Under the pieces are notes generated by a model. That model saw nothing but the letters and a program-made list of their open reading frames with translations, was not told where the DNA came from and searched no databases. The position numbers and the translations under genes are program-made. Of a DNA stretch of 64,000 nucleotides, positions 33,571-39,936 are shown in pieces; position 1 is the first letter of the stretch, and each line of letters starts with the position of its first letter. Origin of the DNA: Acidovorax sp. A79 (GTDB lineage: Bacteria; Pseudomonadota; Gammaproteobacteria; Burkholderiales; Burkholderiaceae_C); the NCBI RefSeq assembly GCF_041154505.1, contig NZ_AP028672.1:2768501-2832500 (forward strand), written 5' to 3'.

Positions 33571-34199
33571 TGGAACCCGTATCCAACGCCACCGTGTACA
33601 TCGTGGACGACGACGCCAGCGTGCGCGAGGCCCTGGCCTGGCTGCTGCGCTCGCGCCGGCTCCCGAGCGAATCGTTCGACAGCGCCGAGGCCTTTGATGC
33701 CATGCTGCAAAGCCGCCCGGCGCAGCGCCAGCCCTGCTGCCTGCTGCTGGACGTGCGCATGCCCGGCATGAGCGGCCTGGCGCTGTTCGACCTGCTCGCC
33801 GTGCGTGGCGACCTGGCCACCATGCCGGTGATCTTCCTCACGGGCCACGCCGACGTGCCCACGGCCGTGGACACGGTCAAGCGGGGCGCCTTCGATTTTT
33901 GCGAGAAGCCCTTTTCCGACAATGCCCTGGTGGACCGGATCGAGCAGGCGCTGGCGCAGTCGGCGGAGCGGCTGGCGCAGCTGCGCGAGCGCAGTGACCT
34001 GCAGGTGCGGCTCGCGGACCTGACGGAGCGCGAGCGCGATGTGATGGACCTGGTGGTGGCGGGCCTGCCTAACAAACTGATCGCCGACCAGCTGGACATC
34101 AGCGTGCGCACGGTGGAAGTGCACCGCTCGCGGGTGTTCGACAAGATGCAGGTCAAGTCGGCGGTGGAGCTGGCCAACCTGCTGCGCACGGGGCAGTAG
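33570..34199 (+). CDS. FixJ/NarL-family response regulator
   Basis: The protein has 209 residues. The receiver domain contains the acidic pair in VYIVDDDASV, phospho-acceptor D61 in CCLLLDVRMPGMSG, and the conserved lysine in FDFCEKPFSDNAL. The output is a LuxR-type helix-turn-helix: LTERERDVMDLVVAGLPNK then LDISVRTVEVHRSRVFDKM. The ATG shares its A with the kinase stop (TGATG), so kinase and regulator are made in step. Target genes are not evident in the window. The gene converges on the OmpA-like gene, with 42 bases between the stops. Confidence 0.94.
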   Translation: MEPVSNATVYIVDDDASVREALAWLLRSRRLPSESFDSAEAFDAMLQSRPAQRQPCCLLLDVRMPGMSGLALFDLLAVRGDLATMPVIFLTGHADVPTAVDTVKRGAFDFCEKPFSDNALVDRIEQALAQSAERLAQLRERSDLQVRLADLTERERDVMDLVVAGLPNKLIADQLDISVRTVEVHRSRVFDKMQVKSAVELANLLRTGQ

Positions 34200-34241
34200 G
34201 CCGGCCCCCGCGCCCGCGCGCCGGGGTGCGGCGGCTAGCCG

Positions 34242-34889
34242 CTAGCCGCGCGGGCGCTCACCCACGAAGATTTCCACCCGCCGGTTGCGGGCGCGGCCGT
34301 CGGCCGAGTCGTTGGTGGCGATCGGGTAGCGCTCGCCCATGCCATCGATGGCGATGCGGCGCCCGTCCACGCCCCGTGCCGTGAGGTAGCTGCGCGTGCT
34401 GGCGGCGCGGTCCACCGAGAGCGGGTTGTTGATGGCGTCGCTGCCGGTGTTGTCCGTGTGGCCCACGATGCGCACATCGGTGTTGGGGTTGTTGCGCAGG
34501 CCGGCAGCGAACTGGTCGAGCACCGGCGCGAAGTTGGGCTGGATGTCCGAGCGGCCCACGGCGAACGAGATGTCGCTCGGGATGTTGAGCATGAGCTGGT
34601 TGTCGGCCGTCTGCGTCACGGCGATGCCGGTGCCCTGGGTCGCACGCTCCATCTCGCGCTTTTGCCGCTCCATGTTCTGCGACCAGATGTAGGTGCCCAG
34701 CGCCCCCACGCCCGCGCCCACGACCGCCCCCGTGCCGGCGCTGCCGCCGGTGGCGGAGCCGATGACGGCGCCGGCCAGCGCGCCCACGCCGGCCCCTGTG
34801 GCGGTACGGCGCTGGGTGTCGTCCATGCTGGCGCAGCCCGTGGCCAGGACGATGACGGCGGTGGCGCCGAGAAGAATGTGTTTGCGCAT
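34242..34889 (-). CDS. OmpA-family lipoprotein with glycine zipper (YiaD-like)
   Basis: The protein has 215 residues. The lipobox ATGC places the lipidated cysteine at residue 19. A glycine-zipper stretch follows (GAGVGALAGAVIGSATGG, then GAVVGAGVGALGTYI), probably membrane-inserted. The C-terminal OmpA peptidoglycan-binding domain has RIVGHTDNTGSDAINNPLSV and GMGERYPIATNDSADGRARN. It should anchor the outer membrane to the cell wall. An AAGGAG site stands 8 bases before the ATG at 34889. The frame is open to 35087, but the lipobox fixes the start. Confidence 0.93.
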   Translation of the reverse strand: MRKHILLGATAVIVLATGCASMDDTQRRTATGAGVGALAGAVIGSATGGSAGTGAVVGAGVGALGTYIWSQNMERQKREMERATQGTGIAVTQTADNQLMLNIPSDISFAVGRSDIQPNFAPVLDQFAAGLRNNPNTDVRIVGHTDNTGSDAINNPLSVDRAASTRSYLTARGVDGRRIAIDGMGERYPIATNDSADGRARNRRVEIFVGERPRG

Positions 34890-35093
34890 GGTGGTGCTCC
34901 TTGAAAGATTCGTTGGAGCTGGGCGCTTCGGGAGTTCCGTTCGCGTGCCGTGTGGCCTGTCCTTGGCCCCGGCCTCGGGTGCGCCCAGCTCAACGCCATC
35001 GTGGCCGCGGGCTGGCATGGGCGCCATCGGCACAGCGGCACCCTGGCTGTAGGACGGCACCGCCTGGCGCCCGCGCCCCGCGCGCATGCCAAG

Positions 35094-35258
35094 TCACTGC
35101 GCCGGGGGCGGTGGAGGGGCGGGGGCGGGGGGCGGCGGCGGGGAATCCTTCGGGGGCTGCTGCAGCTCACCACCCTTGCGGCCTGAGAACATGGTCCACC
35201 AGACGATGGCGACCAGCAGCACCAGCGCGAGCAGCGCTTCAAGCAAAATCAGCCCCAT
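35094..35258 (-). CDS. Small membrane protein with proline-rich tail (54 aa)
   Basis: The sequence begins MGLILLEALLALVLLVAIVW, a single membrane helix, followed by WTMFSGRKGGELQQPPKD and a C-terminal run of Pro and Ala. A GGGAG ribosome-binding site 8 bases before the ATG at 35258 supports translation. The orientation rule (basic residues after the helix) predicts the Pro-rich tail in the cytoplasm, although a short N-terminus makes either orientation possible. I do not recognise the family. It lies 204 bases upstream of the OmpA-like lipoprotein on the same strand and is divergent from mltA. Confidence 0.55.
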   Translation of the reverse strand: MGLILLEALLALVLLVAIVWWTMFSGRKGGELQQPPKDSPPPPPAPAPPPPPAQ

Positions 35259-35553
35259 GAAATTGACACTCCCAAGAACGTATTTACGGTCACCCCGTGG
35301 CCGCGCAGAGGCCATTGCGGGATGGGATACAAGGCGTGGTGTGCGGCCCATGGCCCCGCTATTGGCAAGCGCCGCAACGCAGCAGACCGACCGCAAAGCC
35401 CTCGGCCCTTCGGGCTGGAGTGAAAACGGGCGATGGGACGCCCCGGCTGCTTGCACAAGCGCGAGCCCCTGCGGCGCACCCGAGCCATCCACTCATCCCG
35501 AAGGCACTCCAACACGGCCACGGCATGATCGCAAACACCTTCTAGGCCTTGTA

Positions 35554-36684
35554 TTGACGGCACTGATTGTAGGAACGCTGGCCGCCTGCTCGAGCCCACC
35601 GCCCGCAAGCCCCTCCCGCCCCCCGGCCATCCCGGCGCCCCTGCCGCCCGGCGCGGTGGTTCTGCCGGGCGACACCGGCCCGCTGCCCCCGCCGATGTCC
35701 CAGCCTAAGAGCCGCTGGGTGCCCGTGCGCTGGGCCGAGCTGCCCGGCTTCACCGAAGACGCGCTGCACGAGGCCTGGAACGCCTGGATCAAGAGCTGCG
35801 AGCGGCCCGCGCCGCCCTTCACCTCGCTGTGCAGCGACGTGCGCCAGCTGAGCATCGCCACAGGTGAGGAGCAGCGCGCCTGGCTCATCGCGCGGCTGCA
35901 GCCCTACCGCGTGGAGGCGACCGACGGCAACCCCGACGGCCTGCTAACGGCCTACTACGAGCCGATGATGGAGGGCTCCCGCCAGCCCGGCAACGGTTTC
36001 AACGTGCCGGTCTACCGCGTGCCCGCCGGGCTCGGGACGCGCAAGCCCTGGTACACGCGCCAGCAGATCGAGACACTGCCCGAGGCCCAGGCCGCGCTGG
36101 CCGGCCGGGCCATCGCCTGGCTGCGCGACCCGGTCGAATCGATGGTGCTGCACATCCAGGGCTCGGGCCGCCTGCGCATCGCCGAGGCGGACGGCACGGT
36201 GTCGCTGGTGCGCGTGGCCTACGCGGGCACCAACGACCAGCCCTACCAGAGCATCGGCCGCTGGCTGCTGGACCAGGGCTACACCCGCGACGCCACCTGG
36301 CCCGGCATCCGCGCCTGGCTGGCCGCCAACCCCCAGCGCACGAATGAGCTGATGTGGACCAACCCGCGCTACGTGTTCTTCCGCGAGGAGCCGCTGAGCC
36401 CGCTGGACGCGGGCTTTGGCCCGCGCGGCGCGCAGGGCGTGCCGCTCACCCCCGGCCGCTCCATCGCCGTGGACCGCCAGAGCATTCCCTACGGCACGCC
36501 CGTGTGGCTCGCGTCCAGCGGGCCGCAGGTGCAGCTCAACCGCATGGTGATGGCCCAGGACACCGGCAGCGCCATCCTGGGCGCGGTGCGCGCGGACTTC
36601 TTCACGGGCTGGGGACCGGAGGCGGGCGACATCGCCGGGCGCCTGAAGCAGAACCTGCGGCTGTGGGCGCTGTGGCCCCGGTGA
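35554..36684 (+). CDS. mltA: Membrane-bound lytic murein transglycosylase A (start unresolved)
   Basis: The MltA body is clear: PLPPPMSQPKSRWVPVRWAE, LLTAYYEPMMEGSRQ, LHIQGSGRLRIAEADGTVSL, YAGTNDQPYQSIGRWLL and a C-terminal 3D region VMAQDTGSAILGAVRADFF with the catalytic aspartate. It cleaves peptidoglycan to 1,6-anhydro products as an outer-membrane lipoprotein. The lipobox LAAC and a good signal-peptide body (RKHLLGLVLTALIVG) are in frame from 35530, but no ATG, GTG or TTG precedes RKH in that frame. The nearest usable start is TTG 35554, which removes the basic N-region. The ATG at 35525 is two bases out of frame, suggesting a 2-base indel or sequencing error. An upstream in-frame ATG at 35350 would read through apparently non-coding sequence. 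Confidence 0.85.
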   Translation: MTALIVGTLAACSSPPPASPSRPPAIPAPLPPGAVVLPGDTGPLPPPMSQPKSRWVPVRWAELPGFTEDALHEAWNAWIKSCERPAPPFTSLCSDVRQLSIATGEEQRAWLIARLQPYRVEATDGNPDGLLTAYYEPMMEGSRQPGNGFNVPVYRVPAGLGTRKPWYTRQQIETLPEAQAALAGRAIAWLRDPVESMVLHIQGSGRLRIAEADGTVSLVRVAYAGTNDQPYQSIGRWLLDQGYTRDATWPGIRAWLAANPQRTNELMWTNPRYVFFREEPLSPLDAGFGPRGAQGVPLTPGRSIAVDRQSIPYGTPVWLASSGPQVQLNRMVMAQDTGSAILGAVRADFFTGWGPEAGDIAGRLKQNLRLWALWPR

Positions 36685-36700
36685 TTTTTTTAAGTCATTT

Positions 36701-36752
36701 TAGCTTCCAGCCCTTATTGGAAAAGCGCTGAAAGCTATTGAATCAGGAGCAT
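36701..36752. repeat. Dispersed imperfect palindrome after mltA
   Basis: TAGCTTCCAGCCCTT and AAGCGCTGAAAGCTA are near-complementary arms around a short ATTGGAA centre, followed by TTGAATCAGGAGCAT. The block is AT-richer than the flanks. The AGC(T/G)..GCGCTT and TCAGGAGCAT blocks recur at other sites in the window. It begins 17 bases after mltA, following a short T-run (GATTTTTTTAAG), and could end transcription. Confidence 0.55.
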
Positions 36753-36801
36753 TTTCTTCAAGTGTCCCTGTGCCCCAGCGCCCCGCGGCTGGCGGCCCCG
36801 T

Positions 36802-37245
36802 TCACGGGCACGGCACCCGCGCCGCATCGGTTTCCACCCGCTGGGCCGCAGCGGCCGCCGCGAACGCCATGGCCGGCGGCACGGTCACGGTGTGCAGTTG
36901 ATCGCCTTCGATGCGGTACTCGTACTCGCGCGTCGAGCCCACCATCTCCGTCCTGAAGGTGCTGCCCGCCATGGTGGCCGCATACACCCGGGGGCGGACG
37001 ACCTGATACCGGTACGTGGTGGTGGCCGTCCCGCTGGTGGTCTTGCAGGTGGATTCGAACTGGTCCGCCTTGAATTGCAGGGTGCAGCGGCCGGAGGTGT
37101 CTTCGGCCTTTTCGCCATCCGGGGCGGTCAGCACGATCCTGGCGGCGCGCCAGCAGCCGAGCAGGGAGGGGTCGGGGGCCGCCGCGCAGGCCCAGGAGGC
37201 CGCGAGGGCAAGGGAGAGGAAGCTGGAACGCGTGAAGCACTTCAT
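36802..37245 (-). CDS. Hypothetical exported protein
   Basis: The protein has 147 residues. A signal peptide (FLSLALAASWACAAA) implies export. The mature part looks like a small beta-rich, lipocalin-like or quality-of-fit domain: LLGCWRAARIVLTAPDGEKA, GRCTLQFKADQFESTCKTTS, YRYQVVRPRVYAATMAGSTF and EYEYRIEGDQLHTVTVPPA. Two cysteines in the mature protein (GRCTL, STCKT) might pair. I do not recognise the family. No Shine-Dalgarno sequence is visible before the ATG at 37245; upstream reads TTGACCTCCCT. It stands alone between mltA and the MFS gene. Confidence 0.65.
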   Translation of the reverse strand: MKCFTRSSFLSLALAASWACAAAPDPSLLGCWRAARIVLTAPDGEKAEDTSGRCTLQFKADQFESTCKTTSGTATTTYRYQVVRPRVYAATMAGSTFRTEMVGSTREYEYRIEGDQLHTVTVPPAMAFAAAAAAQRVETDAARVPCP

Positions 37246-37367
37246 AGGGAGGTCAACGTGCAAGGTCAGGGGCTGGGGCGGGCCTTTGCAAGGCATCCCG
37301 CGATGGTAGAGGCATCGTCCCTGGCGCCCCGCGCTGCAGGGCTGCCCGCCCCCGGGGCCCTGGCGCC

Positions 37368-39107
37368 CTACGGCTCCACCGTCCACCGCGTCACCCGCGG
37401 CGGCGCATCGCCCACGTGGAAGGCCAGCTTGCGGTCGCGCAGGGCCACGTCCGAGGCCGTCACCCGGTCGAAGCGCCGCAGGTGCTCGGTCCACGACTCG
37501 TCCTCGATGCGCTCCACATACCGCGCGGGCTGGCTGATGTCGTGCAGTAGCTGCCAGCCCAGGGCGCCCTGGCGCAGGCGGCTGCGGCGGCTTTCCTGCA
37601 TGGCGGCGCGGAATTCGGCTGCGCGGGCCGGGTCGATGAAATACTCGATCGTGACCACGAGGTGCCCCGCCCCCGGCGGCACGTCGGCCACGGGCGCCTG
37701 GAAGGCGCGCGAGGGGCTCAGGTCCTCCTCCATGCTGCGGTCGGCCACCAGGCGCTGCACCAGCAGCATGGCCACCACGCCGGTGCCTGCGGCGATTCCC
37801 AGGCTCGCGTGCACGTCGCTCACCGTGGCCACCTGGCCCCACACGGCGGCACCCAGGGCCGTGGAGCCCATGATGGCCATCTGGTAGATCGACATGCCGC
37901 GCGCACGCACCCAGTTGGGCAGCGCCAGCTGGGCCGACACGCTCAGTGAATTGGCCGTGGTGATCCACGCCATGCCGGCCACGAACATCGCGGGCACGGC
38001 CACATACACGTTGGGGGCCACGGCCATCACGCCGGTGGCCGCCGCCTGCAGCAGCGTGCCCCGGATCACCAGCACGTCGCGCGCCATGGCCTGGCGCAGG
38101 CGCGGCAGGAACATGGCGGCGGTGATGGCCCCCGCGCCCATGGACGCGAGCAGCAGCGTGAAGGTGCCCGCGCCGCCGCCTTCCAGGCCCCGGGCCAGCA
38201 GCGGCAGCAGGGCCAGCAGCGCGGTGGCGTGCAGGAAGAAGATGGAAATGCGCCACAGCACGGCCCGCATGCTGGGCGACTGCCGCACGAACTGCAGGCC
38301 CACGCGCATGGCGCTGGGCAGCTTCTCGCGGCCGAGCGGGCTGGGCACGTGGGTGCGCTTCCAGCGCATGATGACCAGGCCCGAGATGACGGACAGCACG
38401 GCGTTGAGCACGAACACCCAGGCGCTGCCCGCGCTGGCGATGATGGCGCCGGCCAGCAGCGGGCCGATGATGCGCGAGGCGTTCATGGCCACGCCGTTGA
38501 GCGCCAGCGCCGCGGGCAGCTGCGGGCGGCTGACCAGCTCGGGCACGATGGCCGCGAACACCGGCCAGCGCATGGCCAGGCCGATGCCGTTGGCGAACGT
38601 GAGCGCGAGCAGCAGCGGCGCCGTCATGCCGCCCGCCATGATGGCCACGCACAGCACCAGCGCCACGGCGGCCACCCAGAACTGCGTGGCGATGAAGTAG
38701 CGCCGCCGGTCCAGGATGTCGGCCAGCGCACCGCTGGGCAGGCCCAGCAGGAACACGGGCAGCGTCGAGGCCGACTGCACCAGGGCCACCAGGATGGGCG
38801 AGGTGGTGAGCGTGGTCATGAGCCAGGCGGCCGCCACGTCGTTCATCCACATGCAGGTGTTGGCCGCCACCCAGGTGAGCCAGAGCATGCGGAACACGGG
38901 CACCGACAGCGGCGCCAGGGGCGAGAGCGAGGCGGAGTGGTCGAGCCGCGCAGCCACGGATTCTTCCGTGCCCTGGGCGAGGGCCGCGCGGTCCGCGGCC
39001 GCTTCACGCGCCGCGAGGTCGGCGGGCGCTTCGGGGGCCGGGCTCAGTTCAGGAGGGGGCGGGGGCGCAACGCTGCGCGTGCTTTCGTGGGACGGCAAAG
39101 GTGGCAT
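37368..39107 (-). CDS. MFS transporter (MFS_3 type) with C-terminal ABM-like domain
   Basis: The protein has 579 residues. A Pro/Ala-rich cytoplasmic N-terminus of about 65 residues precedes 11-12 membrane segments (PVFRMLWLTWVAANTCMWMN, TLPVFLLGLPSGALADILDR, NWVRARGMSIYQMAIMGST). After the last helix (around residue 480) comes a soluble region like antibiotic-biosynthesis-monooxygenase (ABM) domains: HLVVTIEYFIDPARAAEFRA, then RRSRLRQGALGWQLLHDISQ, then RYVERIEDESWTEHLRR. This composite is typical of the transmembrane secretion effector family (EntS relatives), usually linked to efflux of siderophores or small molecules. Substrate unknown. The frame continues to 39239, but the ATG at 39107 is the best start. 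Confidence 0.86.
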   Translation of the reverse strand: MPPLPSHESTRSVAPPPPPELSPAPEAPADLAAREAAADRAALAQGTEESVAARLDHSASLSPLAPLSVPVFRMLWLTWVAANTCMWMNDVAAAWLMTTLTTSPILVALVQSASTLPVFLLGLPSGALADILDRRRYFIATQFWVAAVALVLCVAIMAGGMTAPLLLALTFANGIGLAMRWPVFAAIVPELVSRPQLPAALALNGVAMNASRIIGPLLAGAIIASAGSAWVFVLNAVLSVISGLVIMRWKRTHVPSPLGREKLPSAMRVGLQFVRQSPSMRAVLWRISIFFLHATALLALLPLLARGLEGGGAGTFTLLLASMGAGAITAAMFLPRLRQAMARDVLVIRGTLLQAAATGVMAVAPNVYVAVPAMFVAGMAWITTANSLSVSAQLALPNWVRARGMSIYQMAIMGSTALGAAVWGQVATVSDVHASLGIAAGTGVVAMLLVQRLVADRSMEEDLSPSRAFQAPVADVPPGAGHLVVTIEYFIDPARAAEFRAAMQESRRSRLRQGALGWQLLHDISQPARYVERIEDESWTEHLRRFDRVTASDVALRDRKLAFHVGDAPPRVTRWTVEP

Positions 39108-39226
39108 GTCCGCGCATTGTGCGACGGGTTCTGCCGCCGCGCTGCGCCCGGCGGCGCGTCCGACGCCGGTGCAGGGGCATGGCCCGGGCCAGCGGCCCGA
39201 TGCCTTTTGGGCACCTGGCGCTTTCC

Positions 39227-39274
39227 CAGCAAGCGCCAAAAGCTATTGAAATGATAGCAATCAGGATTTGGCGC
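39227..39274. repeat. Dispersed GATAGC/AAGCGCCA repeat overlapping the asnC-type gene end
   Basis: CAGCAAGCGCCAAAAGCTAT then TGAAATGATAGCAATCAGGA and TTTGGCG. It carries the AAGCGCCA, AGCTAT and GATAGCAAT blocks shared with 54121-54166 and 62411-62463. Its right end supplies the stop codon and last codons of the Lrp/AsnC gene. Confidence 0.6.
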
Positions 39275-39746
39275 GCGCCAGGTGCGTGAGCGGCAGCGCG
39301 CTGCTGGCCTTGACCTCGCCCAGCGAAAAGCTGGTGTGCATGTCTTTCACGTTGGGCAGGTTGAGCAGCACGTCGCGCGCGAACTGCGAAAAGCTGTCCA
39401 GGTCGCGCGCCACCACCTGCAGCTCGAAGGTGCCCGTGCCGCTGATGTAGTGGCAGGCCACCACCTCGGGGATGCGCGCGATCGCCGCCTCCATCTCGCG
39501 CGTGAGGTCGCCGGTGCTGCGGTCGGCATCCAGCCGCACGAACGCCAGCACCCCCAGGCCGATCTTGTGCCGGTCGATCTCGGCGCGGTAGCCCTTGATG
39601 AAGCCCTGCTCCTCCAGCGCCCGCACCCGCCGCCAGCAGGGCGCGGCCGAAAGGCCCACGCGCTGGGCCAGTTCGGCGTTCGTCAGGCGTGCGTCAGCCT
39701 GCAGCTCATTGAGGATGGCGATGTCGAATTTGTCGAGAGTGTTCAC
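39261..39746 (-). CDS. Lrp/AsnC-family transcriptional regulator
   Basis: The protein has 161 residues, standard length. The helix-turn-helix is in residues 1-60: FDIAILNELQADARLTNAEL then RVGLSAAPCWRRVRALEEQG. The RAM effector domain follows (EVVACHYISGTGTFELQVVA). The start is a GTG at 39746, because no ATG precedes the conserved VNTLDKFDIAIL and this codon sits where family members begin. It is divergent from the indolepyruvate oxidoreductase gene, with a dyad at 39761-39777 between them, so it probably controls that gene in response to an amino acid. The C-terminus is encoded in a dispersed repeat. Confidence 0.93.
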   Translation of the reverse strand: MNTLDKFDIAILNELQADARLTNAELAQRVGLSAAPCWRRVRALEEQGFIKGYRAEIDRHKIGLGVLAFVRLDADRSTGDLTREMEAAIARIPEVVACHYISGTGTFELQVVARDLDSFSQFARDVLLNLPNVKDMHTSFSLGEVKASSALPLTHLARAKS

Positions 39747-39760
39747 AAAATGGCCGTACC

Positions 39761-39777
39761 GAGAAAGATCCTTTCTC
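39761..39777. promoter_or_regulatory. Dyad in the asnC-ior divergent promoter region
   Basis: GAGAAAG, ATC, CTTTCTC: a perfect 7-3-7 inverted repeat, 14 bases upstream of the regulator's GTG start and about 160 bases upstream of the oxidoreductase ATG. Lrp/AsnC proteins bind dyads of about 15 bp with an AT-rich centre, so this is a good candidate autoregulatory and target site. Confidence 0.6.
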
Positions 39778-39936
39778 AGAATAGCCCAAACACGGCACAG
39801 AACGCAAAGACATATCAGCAATGCAGACATACACTTCTCTGCACACTGGAGTCGCTGCCCTAAACGGGCGGAAGGACTGCGCCCCGACCGGGCCCACAAG
39901 GCCCGGCCCCACAAAAAAGCCATTGGAGACATAGCC

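Noticed and set aside
31510..34199. Assignment of the two-component pair as the dicarboxylate system DctS/DctR.
   Set aside because: Domain layout fits, but no dicarboxylate transporter is adjacent; the TRAP genes at 1.6-4.6 kb are 27 kb away next to shikimate enzymes. Left as a family-level call.
36802..38850. A 682-codon minus-strand frame covering the hypothetical exported protein and much of the MFS gene.
   Set aside because: Only its last 147 codons, with a signal peptide, look coding; the upstream part is the out-of-frame shadow of the MFS gene.
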